Under the pieces are notes generated by a model that ran no database searches, was not told where the DNA came from, and worked only from the letters and a program-made list of their open reading frames with translations. Both the position numbers and the translations under genes were made by a program. From positions 211,691 through 275,690 of the forward strand of contig JANQKF010000020.1 of the NCBI GenBank assembly GCA_028281285.1: DNA of 64,000 bases. Reading direction: 5' to 3'. Below, piece by piece: positions 1 to 9,931 of this stretch (position 1 is the stretch's first letter; each line of letters begins with the position of its first letter). This stretch comes from Cyclobacteriaceae bacterium (lineage in GTDB: Bacteria > Bacteroidota > Bacteroidia > Cytophagales > Cyclobacteriaceae).

Positions 1-90
1 TGTAAACTGTTGCTTAAGATACATCCGTGCCGTATTGAGCACATCAATGTCATCATCAACAACCAGGATTTTTGCTTCGGTTTTTGCCAT
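1..90 (-). CDS. Response regulator, N-terminal part of receiver domain (partial, runs off the left edge)
   Basis: Only the first 30 residues are in the window. They begin MAKTEAKILVVDDDIDVLNT, the typical beta1 strand and acidic pocket (VVDDD) of a CheY-like receiver domain. The gene is divergent from the permease array, and the 156-bp gap between them carries the tandem AAAACAAAC boxes and a sigma-54-like promoter. Start is the ATG at 90; box 1 lies only 16 bp upstream of it, so autoregulation is possible. From the neighbouring sigma-54-like promoters I infer an NtrC-family regulator (receiver, AAA+, Fis-type HTH), but the diagnostic GAFTGA motif and DNA-binding domain lie outside the window. 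It could instead be a plain response regulator. Confidence 0.8.
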   Translation of the reverse strand, partial: MAKTEAKILVVDDDIDVLNTARMYLKQQFT

Positions 91-100
91 TTCAAGAGTG

Positions 101-141
101 TATCAAAAACAAACAGTTAAATGTATTGAAAACAAACTATA
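101..141 (+). promoter_or_regulatory. Tandem activator boxes (putative UAS), module 1
   Basis: Two direct repeats of the form TGTATYRAAAACAAAC have cores AAAACAAAC at 106-114 and 129-137, 23 bp apart (about two helical turns, so on the same DNA face). Each box has an imperfect dyad, TGT at its left end and AC(A/T) at its right end. The second core starts 73 bp upstream of the TGGCAC element at 202. Exactly the same cores and distances recur 17,021 bp downstream before gene 8. I infer binding sites for the activator encoded next door. Confidence 0.65.
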
Positions 142-201
142 ATTTACAATCAGTTTCAAAGAAAATATCATAACTAGTTGAATTATAGATAATTATAAAC
201 T

Positions 202-218
202 TGGCACTTCTTTTGGCT
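202..218 (+). promoter_or_regulatory. Sigma-54-like -24/-12 promoter of permease unit 1
   Basis: TGGCAC at 202-207 is followed after five bases by TTGGCT at 213-218. The canonical sigma-54 element is TGGCAC-N5-TTGCW, so the -24 half is perfect. The -12 half has GG where GC is expected, or GC one base too far. The promoter of the second unit has the same TTGGCT at the same place, which argues that the deviation is genuine. The start of transcription would be near 227, about 20 nt before the first permease ATG. Confidence 0.6.
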
Positions 219-246
219 ATGTAGATGAAAAAAACGCATTTCAGCC

Positions 247-2673
247 ATGCTCAAAAATTACTTCAAAACAGCGATTCGCAATCTGACCCGGAATAGGGCG
301 TTTGCCATCATCAACATTTTAGGACTCGTTCTTGGGATTTCAGGAACGGTTGTCATTTATAGAATCATCACTTTCGAACGTAGTTTCGACACCTACCACC
401 ACGCTGCAGAAAACATCTATCGGATCAATCTTATTCAGGATGATGAAAGAGGCCTTTTTAGGGGTGTATCGGTCATGCATCCTTTAGGACCCGCTGTGAG
501 AACCGATTTTCCGGATTGGACTGTTTCCAGGATTCACTGGTATGGTCCTGGTATATTCATGGTCGAAAATGAGCAAGGGATTCAAAAGAAGTTTAGAGAA
601 ACTCAAGGTATGGCATTCGTTGAACAAGGATTCTTCGAAATTTTTGACTTCGAGATTATTGCTGGAAATCCGGATGACATCCTCAAAGAACCCAACACCT
701 TTGCCTTGTCGGCCAGTGCTGCCGACAAACTGTTTGAATTAAATGGAACCGGATATCAATCCGTACTAGGTCGGACTGTACAATTCGAAAACAAACTACA
801 GCTTCAGGTTAAAGCTGTCTATCAGGATTCTCCAAAGAACAGTGACATCCAACTGGATTATTTAATGTTCTATGAAGGGGCGAAAATTTATCCGTATGCC
901 TCTAATCTTACCAGTTGGGGAACACGAAACGGGGCGGCACGTCTTTGGGTCAGATTGCCTCAAGGACAAACCGAAGAACAAGCAGAGGCACAATTACGCG
1001 AAGCGTCCAAGAAATACTTGGCGAATATAGGAGCAGGGGGAGACAACGTGTATTTCGGTTTGGAGCCGTTAGCGGATATTCACCTGGATGAAGAAACCGG
1101 CCCAGGAGGATTTATCAATAAGCGATTAATTCGTGCCATGCAGTTTTTGGCACTATTGCTAATAGTTACTGCCGCAATCAATTTTATAAATCTGGCTACA
1201 GCACAATCTGTAAAAAGAGCTAAGGAAATTGGAATCAGAAAAGTATTGGGTAGTCGAAAAGGACATCTTATTGGTCAATTTTTTGGTGAAGTCTTCCTGA
1301 TTGTATTTGTAGCAGTGGTATTGTCTTTAGGACTGAGTGAAGCTGCATTGATGCAGCTGGAACCACTACTTGGATATAGCCTGGGTCTTAATCTCCTTTC
1401 GAATCCAGGGATGATCTTATTCCTTGTAATACTGCTTTTTGTGGTAACCATTCTTTCGGCATTCTATCCTTCTTTGGTACTAGCCAACTACAACCCGGTG
1501 GTTGCCATAAAGAGTGGGAGCATGTCGTCCAAAACCGGAACAAGCATGTTCGTCAGACGGGCGTTGGTGATCTTTCAGTTCTGTATTTCACAGTTTTTGA
1601 TTATTGGTACCCTGGTTCTTCTTTCACAAATGAGCTTTATGAGAAACCAGCCTCTCGGTTTCGAAACCGAGGCCATCGTGACATTTTCAATTCCTGAGCG
1701 AACAGATGAAAAGATGGATTTGCTCAAAAGCCGTTTACAGGGTATTGCCGGGGTAGGTGACATTAGTTTCTACATTGCCTCTCCAGGAGGTGCCAGAACA
1801 AACAATATTGATGATATCAAAGATCCACGCGGAGGTGAGGATGACTCATTCAACGCGAATAGAAAAAATGTAGATCATAACTATGCCAGGCTATTCGATC
1901 TCGAGTTGGTGGCTGGAGAATTCTATCGCGACAACGCTACAAATGAACAATGTGTAATCAGTCGGAAATTTGCCGAAAAACTTGGCTATACAGAACCGAC
2001 ATCAGCTGTGGGTGAGCGGTTTGAAACGAGATGGGGTAGATCGTATATCATCAATGGCGTGGTAGAAGATTTTCATAATAATTCCTTGAGATCGGAAATT
2101 CAGCCGGTCTACATGATGATCGGACCAAGCCAATACTTTGAGGCCGGTGTCAAACTGAATCTGGATGGAAACTATCAGGCTACTTTGAATAAAATCGAAG
2201 AAGTATGGAGTGAGATATTCACTGCTGATGTGTTCACTCATCAATTCCTGGATGAACGAATTGTTCAGCAATACGATAACGAGAAACGAGTTTCTGAATT
2301 GGCTCAGGTTTTGGCAGGAATTGCCATCTTCATTGGCTGTCTTGGACTCTATGGTCTGATCTCCTTTATGGCCAATCAGAAGGTTAAAGAGATTGGGATA
2401 CGTAAGGTGCTAGGCGCTTCTATTACGAATATTGTTGGAATTTTTTCACGAGAAATTATGGTATTACTCGTAGTTGCCTTTGTGATTGCTGCTCCTCTTG
2501 GATACTATCTCGCGAGTAATTGGTTGGATAGTTATGCCTACAGAATCACCATTGGAGTCTCGATATTCGTGGCGGCCATTTTAGCTACGATCATTATCGC
2601 AGGAGCCACTGTTGGACTGCGAGCTTTCAGAGCGGCAAGCGCTAATCCTGTTCAATCATTAAGAGACGAATAA
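247..2673 (+). CDS. Array permease 1: double MacB/FtsX ABC-transporter permease
   Basis: An 808-residue inner-membrane permease of the MacB/LolC type (mechanotransmission rather than transport through the bilayer in known relatives). Predicted layout: TM1 about 18-42, periplasmic MacB_PCD-like domain to about 290, TM2 293-316 with NFINLATA, coupling helix KEIGIRKVLG at 327-336, TM3 345-366, TM4 385-408, TM5 440-462, second periplasmic domain with GVVEDFHNNSL, TM6 690-710, second coupling helix at 715-724, TM7 and TM8 to the end. With eight TMs it equals a MacB dimer in one chain, so it may need only ATPase subunits as partners. First gene of unit 1, directly behind the sigma-54-like promoter. 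Closest to array gene 3 (shared CLGLYGLISFMANQ). No ATP-binding domain. Substrate unknown. Confidence 0.9.
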   Translation: MLKNYFKTAIRNLTRNRAFAIINILGLVLGISGTVVIYRIITFERSFDTYHHAAENIYRINLIQDDERGLFRGVSVMHPLGPAVRTDFPDWTVSRIHWYGPGIFMVENEQGIQKKFRETQGMAFVEQGFFEIFDFEIIAGNPDDILKEPNTFALSASAADKLFELNGTGYQSVLGRTVQFENKLQLQVKAVYQDSPKNSDIQLDYLMFYEGAKIYPYASNLTSWGTRNGAARLWVRLPQGQTEEQAEAQLREASKKYLANIGAGGDNVYFGLEPLADIHLDEETGPGGFINKRLIRAMQFLALLLIVTAAINFINLATAQSVKRAKEIGIRKVLGSRKGHLIGQFFGEVFLIVFVAVVLSLGLSEAALMQLEPLLGYSLGLNLLSNPGMILFLVILLFVVTILSAFYPSLVLANYNPVVAIKSGSMSSKTGTSMFVRRALVIFQFCISQFLIIGTLVLLSQMSFMRNQPLGFETEAIVTFSIPERTDEKMDLLKSRLQGIAGVGDISFYIASPGGARTNNIDDIKDPRGGEDDSFNANRKNVDHNYARLFDLELVAGEFYRDNATNEQCVISRKFAEKLGYTEPTSAVGERFETRWGRSYIINGVVEDFHNNSLRSEIQPVYMMIGPSQYFEAGVKLNLDGNYQATLNKIEEVWSEIFTADVFTHQFLDERIVQQYDNEKRVSELAQVLAGIAIFIGCLGLYGLISFMANQKVKEIGIRKVLGASITNIVGIFSREIMVLLVVAFVIAAPLGYYLASNWLDSYAYRITIGVSIFVAAILATIIIAGATVGLRAFRAASANPVQSLRDE

Positions 2674-2685
2674 AACAACACGGTC

Positions 2686-5088
2686 ATGGTTAAAAACTAC
2701 TTCATCACAGCATTAAGAAATCTTGCGCGAAACAAGGTCAATACAGCAATCAATGCATTCGGACTGACATTGGGAATCACCTGCTCACTGGTGATTTTCC
2801 TTGTAGTTCGTTACGAATTAAGCTTTAATATGCATAATGCCGATCCGGACCGCATATTCAGAGTGGTGACTGAGCACACTGATTCGGAAGGGTTTACCTC
2901 TCAGGCATCAATGCAGTTTCCTTTTGTCACCGCTTTCAAAAGTGATTTTCCCGATGTAGCGGCAACGTTTATTCACAATAATGTATCTCCTCCCACTCTC
3001 TACATTGAACGAAATGGTGAAGAGCTTCGCTTTCAGGAAAGAACCAATCGTTTTGCTTTTGTGCATCCGGATTACCCAAAGATTTTCACACATGAATGGC
3101 TGCATGGTAATCCTGAAACCGCTTTGACAGAGATCAACTCTATGGTTTTGACGAAAAGCATGGCAGAAAAGCTTTTTGGAAAAACAGACGTGATGGGTGA
3201 GATTGTAGGATTCAGCAAGATTACAGATATGCTAATTACGGGGGTGGTTGAGGACTATCCAAAAGCCACCGATTTTCCCATAGATATTTTTGTAAGCATA
3301 GAGTCCAATGGACAGTATTCCCGTGATGTATCTTCAGGAAACTGGGGCTCGATCTATGGTGCGGTCAACGCCTTCATCAAGTTGCCCGAAGGCATGACTA
3401 AAGAGTCTATGGAGGCGAGGTTGGAAGGCTTTGATGTAAAGCATAACCGCAATCTTGATGAAGGAGAAGAATTGGCTCGTGTACTTCAGCCACTTTCAGA
3501 TTTACACTATAATGGAGATTTAGGCAATTACGGCCGTAGAACTATTAGCAAATCCACGCTGTGGGCGATTGGTATTATTGGAATCCTTTTGCTTGTGGCA
3601 GCCTGTATAAATTTCATCAATCTTAACACTGCACTGGCAGTACGAAGGTCAAAGGAGGTAGGAATTCGCAAAGTACTGGGAAGCGGTAGAAAGAGTTTAG
3701 TGATTCAATTCATGGGTGAAACATTTCTGGTCACTTTTCTAGCCCTGTTGATCTCATTCGGAGGCGTGGAACTAGCCTTAATCAACCTTAAAGCCCATCT
3801 GGGATATGACTTGGAATTTAATTTATTCCTCGACTCTCAAGCTTCACTTTTCCTTCTCATTACATTTCTTTTTGCGGTGGTGTTCTCAGGGATGTATCCC
3901 TCATTTGTGTTGGCCTCTTATAAGCCGATTGCGGCAATCAGGAACAAGATCACGGCCGAAAAGCAGGGGACTTTCTCTCTGAGAAAAGTGCTCGTGACAA
4001 CTCAGTTGATGATTTCTCAGGCACTAATTATATGCACAGTAATCGTGCTTCAACAGATGGATTATTTCTATAATGCTCCGCTTGGATTGGACAAGGAGTC
4101 AGTAATTGAATTGGCGTCTCCCGGAGGGCAAGTTGAAAACCAGAGGCTTTTCAAGTCCGGGGCACTCCAAATACCGGGTATTGAAAGTGTGACCAGAACC
4201 AATAGCGGTGCTATTTCAGGGAATGTCTGGTTTGGAAGTTATGAACTCCAACTCAATGGTGAAACGATTGAAAACAGCAGCGAAATCAAGTTTATTGATA
4301 AGGATTTTCTTACTACCTATGGCGTTAAATTGATTGCGGGTCAAAACGTGCTAGAGCGAGATAGCCTGAAAAACTTTCTGGTAAACGAAGAGCTTCTCAA
4401 AGAAATTGGCATTACAGATTATACTGAAGTATTGGGTAAACCATTCTCCTTCTGGGGTAACACTGGTCAAATTGGAGGAGTAGTGGCAGATTACAATACT
4501 AAGTCTCTGCACGACTCGATGGAACCTTTGGTCATGGTCTTTGGAGAGGGGTATGGAAGTATGGCCTTGAGGTTCGAAACTCAAGACATTAAAGGCCTAT
4601 TGTCCTCCTTGGAAGAGATCTACACCGACATATTCCCGGAACGTGATTTCAATCCGAGATTCCTTGATGAAACAATTGCAAACTTCTATGAGGAAGAGCA
4701 AAAGGCGTCCACCTTATTTCAAATTGCTGCTGGAATTGCCATCCTGATTGGTTGTATCGGAATGATCGGGCTTATCTCTTATATCGCTACTCAAAAGGTG
4801 AAAGAGGTGGGAATTCGAAAGGTACTCGGTGCGAGTGTTTCCAATATACTGACCCTGTTTTCAAGACAGTTTTTGGTGTTTACGATTCTTGGATTCGTGA
4901 TTGCCGCTCCAGTGGCCTTTTATTTAATGAATAGCTGGTTGCAAGGTTTTGAGTATCGAATTAATGTCGGTGCCGATGTCTTTGGCCTCGGCTTGCTAAT
5001 CACCACTCTAATAGTTGTCATATCTGTAGGGTTCAGGGCCTATCGTTCTGCTACCGCCAACCCCGCACAATCACTCAGATCAGAATAA
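2686..5088 (+). CDS. Array permease 2: double MacB/FtsX ABC-transporter permease
   Basis: An 800-residue paralogue, 12 bp behind gene 1, with the seam sequence GGTCATG at its start. TM1 carries LTLGITCSLVIFL, the variant shared with array genes 7 and 8. TM2 ends in NFINLNTALAV, and the coupling helices KEVGIRKVLG lie near residues 323-332 and 706-715. In the second periplasmic domain the usual DFH motif reads GGVVADYNTKSL, so His is lost. TM6 reads GCIGMIGLISYIATQ. C-terminus NPAQSLRSE. Both membrane halves are intact, so a functional protein is expected. Substrate cannot be inferred. Confidence 0.88.
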   Translation: MVKNYFITALRNLARNKVNTAINAFGLTLGITCSLVIFLVVRYELSFNMHNADPDRIFRVVTEHTDSEGFTSQASMQFPFVTAFKSDFPDVAATFIHNNVSPPTLYIERNGEELRFQERTNRFAFVHPDYPKIFTHEWLHGNPETALTEINSMVLTKSMAEKLFGKTDVMGEIVGFSKITDMLITGVVEDYPKATDFPIDIFVSIESNGQYSRDVSSGNWGSIYGAVNAFIKLPEGMTKESMEARLEGFDVKHNRNLDEGEELARVLQPLSDLHYNGDLGNYGRRTISKSTLWAIGIIGILLLVAACINFINLNTALAVRRSKEVGIRKVLGSGRKSLVIQFMGETFLVTFLALLISFGGVELALINLKAHLGYDLEFNLFLDSQASLFLLITFLFAVVFSGMYPSFVLASYKPIAAIRNKITAEKQGTFSLRKVLVTTQLMISQALIICTVIVLQQMDYFYNAPLGLDKESVIELASPGGQVENQRLFKSGALQIPGIESVTRTNSGAISGNVWFGSYELQLNGETIENSSEIKFIDKDFLTTYGVKLIAGQNVLERDSLKNFLVNEELLKEIGITDYTEVLGKPFSFWGNTGQIGGVVADYNTKSLHDSMEPLVMVFGEGYGSMALRFETQDIKGLLSSLEEIYTDIFPERDFNPRFLDETIANFYEEEQKASTLFQIAAGIAILIGCIGMIGLISYIATQKVKEVGIRKVLGASVSNILTLFSRQFLVFTILGFVIAAPVAFYLMNSWLQGFEYRINVGADVFGLGLLITTLIVVISVGFRAYRSATANPAQSLRSE

Positions 5089-5094
5089 AAAACT

Positions 5095-7521
5095 ATGCTT
5101 AAGAATTATATCATTACCGCAATACGAAACCTAAAGAGGAACAAAACCTACACATTCATTAATGTGTTTGGACTTGCCTTGGGTATCAGTGCAGCGCTTG
5201 TGCTATTCAAGATTGTAATCTTTGAAAAGAGCTTTGATAAACATCATTCGAACTTCGAGGATATATACAGGTTCAACAAGGAGGAAATAGCCTCGAACGT
5301 GACCGAAGTCGGCCCCGGAATTCCACACCCTTTTTCAGAGGCCTTCGAGACAGATTTTCCTGACTATGGAATTTTGACAAAGACTTTTTATGCCGGAGAT
5401 GGTCAGTTGAGTGTAAAAGGGGCTTCAGGTCAATATCAACATTTTGAAATGGAGAGGGGTGTTGCCTTTACCGACAATAACTTCTTTACAGTATTTGATT
5501 TTGAGTTCCTTGTGGGTGATGTAAAACTAGCATTATCAGGACCGAAGACCACCGTGATCACTGAGTCCCTAGCACTGCGTTTGTTTGGTAAGGATAAGAC
5601 TGAGTTGGATCAGGTTATTGGTCGCGAGATAATGATGGACAATGAGTTGTCTGTCAATGTAGTTGCTGTGATCGCAGACTTGCCTCAAAACACCATGTTT
5701 CCATTCCAAATCATGATAGACTATGAGTCCTTGGATGGATTCTACGATTTCTTCTTCCCAAATCAATGGGGGGCTTCAAGCTCGCAAGGCAATGTTTTCC
5801 TTTTAAAGGCGGACGGTGTGACTAAGGAGCAAATTGATGCTCAAATGGACGCTTTTGAGAAAAAGCATATGGGAGATGATGCTACTACCAATAACTTTTT
5901 TCTACAGCCATTAAAGGACGTACATTTTCAACCCGAGGTCGCGGTTTATGGCGATCGATTTATCGACCCTCAGGAAATGATGATTCCTTCATTGGTCGCA
6001 ATCTTCCTGGTTCTAACCGCTTGTGTCAATTTTGTGAATTTGGCTACGGCTCAAGCAGTTAAACGTTCAAAAGAAGTTGGGATACGAAAGGTTCTGGGTG
6101 GTGAAAAGCGACAACTCATACTTCAATTTATGGGTGAGACTTTCTTCCTTACATTGATCGCAGTAATCATATCATTAGGAGTTGCCGAACTGGCAATGAA
6201 CAATTTTCAAGAGCTTATAGGATATGAGTTATCACTTAATTTGTTGAATGATCCTCAATTGCCGTTAATCCTTGGATTGACCACGATTGGGGTGACTCTA
6301 TTGGCAGGTATTTATCCCTCTTTGATTTTGTCATCTTTAAAGCCCGTCACGGCCCTGAAAAGCAAAGGACAAGCAGCAATGTCGGGTAAGGTCAATCTAC
6401 GAAGAGGCCTGGTGATATTCCAGTTTGCAATATCTCAATTTCTGGTGATTTGCACCTTGGTTGTCATCTCGCAGATGAACTATTTTGAAAACAAAGATCT
6501 TGGGTTCAAGCGATCTTCTATTGTCAACTTTGCATTGCCGGATCGTGACTTTGATAAATTGAACCTGATCGCAAACGAGCTAAGACGAAACGCTCGTGTT
6601 TCGGCAGTCAGTTACGGCTTTAGTACACCAAGTTCCGATTCGAATATTGGTTCAACTTTCAATTACGCCCCATTAGAAAGTGAAAATGGCTTTGATGCTT
6701 CATTCAAGGTAATTGATGAGAATTATCTTGACTTGTACGAAATCCAGTTGCTGGCAGGCAGAAACCTGAAAGCTTCGGATACCACATTCACCAATGTAAT
6801 GGTATCGGAAAAAGTACTGCAAATCATGCATATAGATAACCCGGAAGATGCCATAGGTTTGAAAATCCAGACTGGAATCAACGGACCGAAAACCATTGTT
6901 GGGGTGTTCAATGATTTTCACGCGACTTCATTAAGAGAAGAGATACCTCCTTTATTGATGCTGAACTATCCGGGGTTCTATTATCAGGGAGGAGTGAAAT
7001 TCGAAGGAGATGAAAACCAAACGAAAGATATTATAGCCAACATAGAGGCCCTCTGGGTAGAGCACTACCCGGATTATATATTCGATTATGCGATCTACTC
7101 TGAAACACTTTTGGAATTCTATTCTGATGAAGCAAATATGCTGGATCGTTACCAGGTCTTTTCAGGGATTGCAATCCTGATTGGATGTCTGGGTTTGTAT
7201 GGCCTTATCTCATTTATGGCCAACCAGAGAACCAAGGAAATTGGAGTCAGGAAAGTCCTTGGTGCAAGCGTTGGGCAAGTGCTTGGAATCTTCTCGAAGG
7301 AATTGACCCTTTTGATCCTGATCGCATTTTTAGTTGCAGCTCCAGTGGCCTATTACTTCATGAATAGTTGGCTACAGGATTTTGAATACAGCATTTCCAT
7401 TGGTGTTTGGGTCTTTGCGGTTGCCGTGGCCTTCACACTTGTCATCGGAGGAGCCACCACAGGCTTCAGGTCCCTCAAAGCGGCCAGAGCTAACCCTGTA
7501 GATTCATTAAGGGCAGAATAA
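5095..7521 (+). CDS. Array permease 3: double MacB/FtsX ABC-transporter permease
   Basis: An 808-residue paralogue that begins 6 bp after gene 2. Same length as gene 1 and its nearest relative: both have FQF(C/A)ISQFL in TM5 and CLGLYGLISFMANQ in TM6. Coupling helix 1 (KEVGIRKVLGG) is near residue 326 and helix 2 (KEIGVRKVLGAS) near 714. The first periplasmic domain is poorly conserved against gene 1 (for example residues 60-120), whereas the membrane parts match well, the pattern expected if the soluble domains specify partner or cargo. The second periplasmic domain keeps VGVFNDFHATSLREEI. C-terminus NPVDSLRAE. Confidence 0.88.
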   Translation: MLKNYIITAIRNLKRNKTYTFINVFGLALGISAALVLFKIVIFEKSFDKHHSNFEDIYRFNKEEIASNVTEVGPGIPHPFSEAFETDFPDYGILTKTFYAGDGQLSVKGASGQYQHFEMERGVAFTDNNFFTVFDFEFLVGDVKLALSGPKTTVITESLALRLFGKDKTELDQVIGREIMMDNELSVNVVAVIADLPQNTMFPFQIMIDYESLDGFYDFFFPNQWGASSSQGNVFLLKADGVTKEQIDAQMDAFEKKHMGDDATTNNFFLQPLKDVHFQPEVAVYGDRFIDPQEMMIPSLVAIFLVLTACVNFVNLATAQAVKRSKEVGIRKVLGGEKRQLILQFMGETFFLTLIAVIISLGVAELAMNNFQELIGYELSLNLLNDPQLPLILGLTTIGVTLLAGIYPSLILSSLKPVTALKSKGQAAMSGKVNLRRGLVIFQFAISQFLVICTLVVISQMNYFENKDLGFKRSSIVNFALPDRDFDKLNLIANELRRNARVSAVSYGFSTPSSDSNIGSTFNYAPLESENGFDASFKVIDENYLDLYEIQLLAGRNLKASDTTFTNVMVSEKVLQIMHIDNPEDAIGLKIQTGINGPKTIVGVFNDFHATSLREEIPPLLMLNYPGFYYQGGVKFEGDENQTKDIIANIEALWVEHYPDYIFDYAIYSETLLEFYSDEANMLDRYQVFSGIAILIGCLGLYGLISFMANQRTKEIGVRKVLGASVGQVLGIFSKELTLLILIAFLVAAPVAYYFMNSWLQDFEYSISIGVWVFAVAVAFTLVIGGATTGFRSLKAARANPVDSLRAE

Positions 7522-7532
7522 AATTTAGAATT

Positions 7533-9920
7533 ATGCTTAAGAACCACTTCAAATCCATTTTCAGGAGTCTCAAAAGAAATAAAGGCTATTCTGCCATTAA
7601 CATTTCAGGCTTGGCCATAGGCTTTGCAGCTGCGATGTTGATTGCCATCTATGTGAATCAGGAATTCACCTATGATAGACACTATCAAGATAATGAGAGG
7701 ATTTATCGATTGAGCGGACGGTCCTTTGCATTTTCGTCCATTGCGCACCTCAATTATCTACAGAATAATATGGCTGGAGTGGAGGCTTGGGTGAACGTTA
7801 TGCCTAATCCAAGCACGACCATAAAGTATGACAATCGCAATTTCATTCAAGAGGACACTTATTATACCACCAGTGAATACTTGAAAGTCTTTAAGCATGA
7901 TTTCGTACTTGGTAACCCTGAGACGGCCCTTGACGATATCAATGCATTGATACTAACTGAATCTCTGGCTAAGAAGATTTTCGGAAGCAGAAACCCTTTG
8001 GATGAATTGGTCTCATTTTCCAGCCAGATGTCCGAAGATACCTACAAGGTGACTGGTGTGATAAAAGATCATCCTACTAATACCAGTCTCAAGTTCAGTG
8101 CACTTGCACGAACTCCTCAGTCCACTTTAGATAATATCGCAGACAGTTTTTCATTTACCACTGGGTTTTCCTATTTCAAAATGGAAAGCCCGGTTCAATT
8201 GGAAAGTTTTCAGGATCAAACGGATCGGTTGTATGCAAAACGCATGCATGATCTTTTTGGTGAGGGTGCTGACTTTGAAACGTTTTTAAACGAGAGGCGC
8301 GGGGGACAACCGCTGGTAATGAAATTAACGGATATCCACCTCGAGTCGGATGTACAGTTCGAAGCTTCACCACCGGGAAACAAGCAATACCTTTACATAT
8401 TCTTATCGATTGCACTGTTCATAATTATTCTTGCCGGGATCAATTATGTGAATCTTGCAACTGCCCAGGCATCGAAAAAGGCAAAGGAAGTAGGGATTCG
8501 CAAAGTATTAGGTTCATTCCGTAGTAGCCTGATGACACGGTTTCTTGCTGAATCCGTGTTTCTCTCCTTTGCCAGCGTATTGCTTGGTCTGGGATTGGCT
8601 GAAGGTGCGCTGAAACTTATGTCACTTACCGGGTTTAGCAATTTTGATGTCAATGTTTATGATTATCCGATGTTGATTGTTATAACACTTGTGGTTGGGC
8701 TTATTTCAGGACTGATCGCAGGGATCTATCCTGCACTCTACCTCACTTCTTTCAAGCCTTCCACGGTGCTTAAGGGTGATTATCGATTAAGTGGTGGGAG
8801 CAAACTGTTTCGAAACGGACTGGTCGTATTCCAGTTTGTAGTATCACTCTCACTGGCAGTGTTCTCAGTATTTGTATATGAGCAACTCAACTACGGCTTG
8901 AACAAGGAATTGGGTTTTGATAAAGAAGGTGTGATCGTTATTGATGATTCGAAATCACAATTAGGTGACGATGGGGAAAATTTTGAGCCATTTGTCAACG
9001 AACTCAGAAAGATATCTTCGGTGAGCAATGTTTCATCGAGCCACTTTAGCATGATAGGAACTCTTCCTCTTTCGGGTATGGCTGAAATCGGAGGGGAGGA
9101 GACCTATCATCGCTTTCAGTACAAATATGTTGATGCGGCCTTTACGTCCACAATGGGCTTCGAGATTGTAGACGGACGGGATTTTGACGAAAACCTCGAT
9201 GGAGACCGAGAAGCAATCGTGATCAATGAAACCTTTGCCAAGACACTTGGCCCGGATTTATTCGAAAAGCGCTTTAATGCCAATTTCAACGGACGGAATG
9301 TAAGAATTGTTGGAGTAGTTAAGGATTTCCATTATGATGACTTGAATATGGCCATTGGCCCTACGGTCTTCTTTAAAAGAGCCTATGGCACGCAGCTTAA
9401 TGTCAGAATTTCAGGGAATGATTTACTGAATACAATCAGTCAAATCGAAAGTGCTTATGCCCAATTCACAGATGAACCACTGGACTACTATTTCTTTGAT
9501 CAGAAGTTCAATCAATTGTTTGAATCAGAAAAAAGGATCAGCCAGATCATTGCGATATTCACAGGGCTTAGCCTGTTCGTGGCATTGCTCGGGTTGATAG
9601 GTCTTATTAGTTACAAACTTGATCAAAGAATAAAGGAAATCGGCATCAGAAAGGTGTTGGGAGCGAGCATTGCTCAGATTTTGAGTTTGTTCTCCAAAGA
9701 GATGGTTCGTCTTGTGCTACTGGCTTTGGTTATCACCGTTCCCCTTGGCTTTTATGCCACCAGTCGATGGCTGGAAGGCTTTGCTTATCATATTGAAATA
9801 GGTGTTCTGCCATTTGTACTGATCGCAGCTTTTGGGGTCGGTATTACATTACTCATAGTTAGCCTCAGAACGGTAAAAACCGCTTCTATGAATCCGGTCA
9901 ATGCTCTTAGAGATCAATAA
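7533..9920 (+). CDS. Array permease 4: double MacB/FtsX ABC-transporter permease
   Basis: A 795-residue paralogue, 11 bp after gene 3. TM1 is about 20-42 (GLAIGFAAAMLIAIYV). TM2 contains INYVNLATAQA, coupling helix 1 KEVGIRKVLG near 317 and helix 2 KEIGIRKVLGAS near 701. The segment after TM4, GIYPALYLTSFKPSTVLKGD, closely resembles gene 11. TM6 reads ALLGLIGLISYKLDQ, with Lys-Leu-Asp where most copies have a Met/Ala-Asn pair. The second periplasmic domain has VGVVKDFHYDDL. C-terminus NPVNALRDQ, the only copy that ends in Gln. Confidence 0.88.
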   Translation: MLKNHFKSIFRSLKRNKGYSAINISGLAIGFAAAMLIAIYVNQEFTYDRHYQDNERIYRLSGRSFAFSSIAHLNYLQNNMAGVEAWVNVMPNPSTTIKYDNRNFIQEDTYYTTSEYLKVFKHDFVLGNPETALDDINALILTESLAKKIFGSRNPLDELVSFSSQMSEDTYKVTGVIKDHPTNTSLKFSALARTPQSTLDNIADSFSFTTGFSYFKMESPVQLESFQDQTDRLYAKRMHDLFGEGADFETFLNERRGGQPLVMKLTDIHLESDVQFEASPPGNKQYLYIFLSIALFIIILAGINYVNLATAQASKKAKEVGIRKVLGSFRSSLMTRFLAESVFLSFASVLLGLGLAEGALKLMSLTGFSNFDVNVYDYPMLIVITLVVGLISGLIAGIYPALYLTSFKPSTVLKGDYRLSGGSKLFRNGLVVFQFVVSLSLAVFSVFVYEQLNYGLNKELGFDKEGVIVIDDSKSQLGDDGENFEPFVNELRKISSVSNVSSSHFSMIGTLPLSGMAEIGGEETYHRFQYKYVDAAFTSTMGFEIVDGRDFDENLDGDREAIVINETFAKTLGPDLFEKRFNANFNGRNVRIVGVVKDFHYDDLNMAIGPTVFFKRAYGTQLNVRISGNDLLNTISQIESAYAQFTDEPLDYYFFDQKFNQLFESEKRISQIIAIFTGLSLFVALLGLIGLISYKLDQRIKEIGIRKVLGASIAQILSLFSKEMVRLVLLALVITVPLGFYATSRWLEGFAYHIEIGVLPFVLIAAFGVGITLLIVSLRTVKTASMNPVNALRDQ

Positions 9921-9931
9921 ATTAAAAGGTC

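Noticed and set aside
101..141. AAAACAAAC repeats considered as a CRISPR or transposon end
   Set aside because: Only two 9-bp copies per site with 23-bp periodicity and no spacers of uniform length; their link to a promoter is the better explanation.
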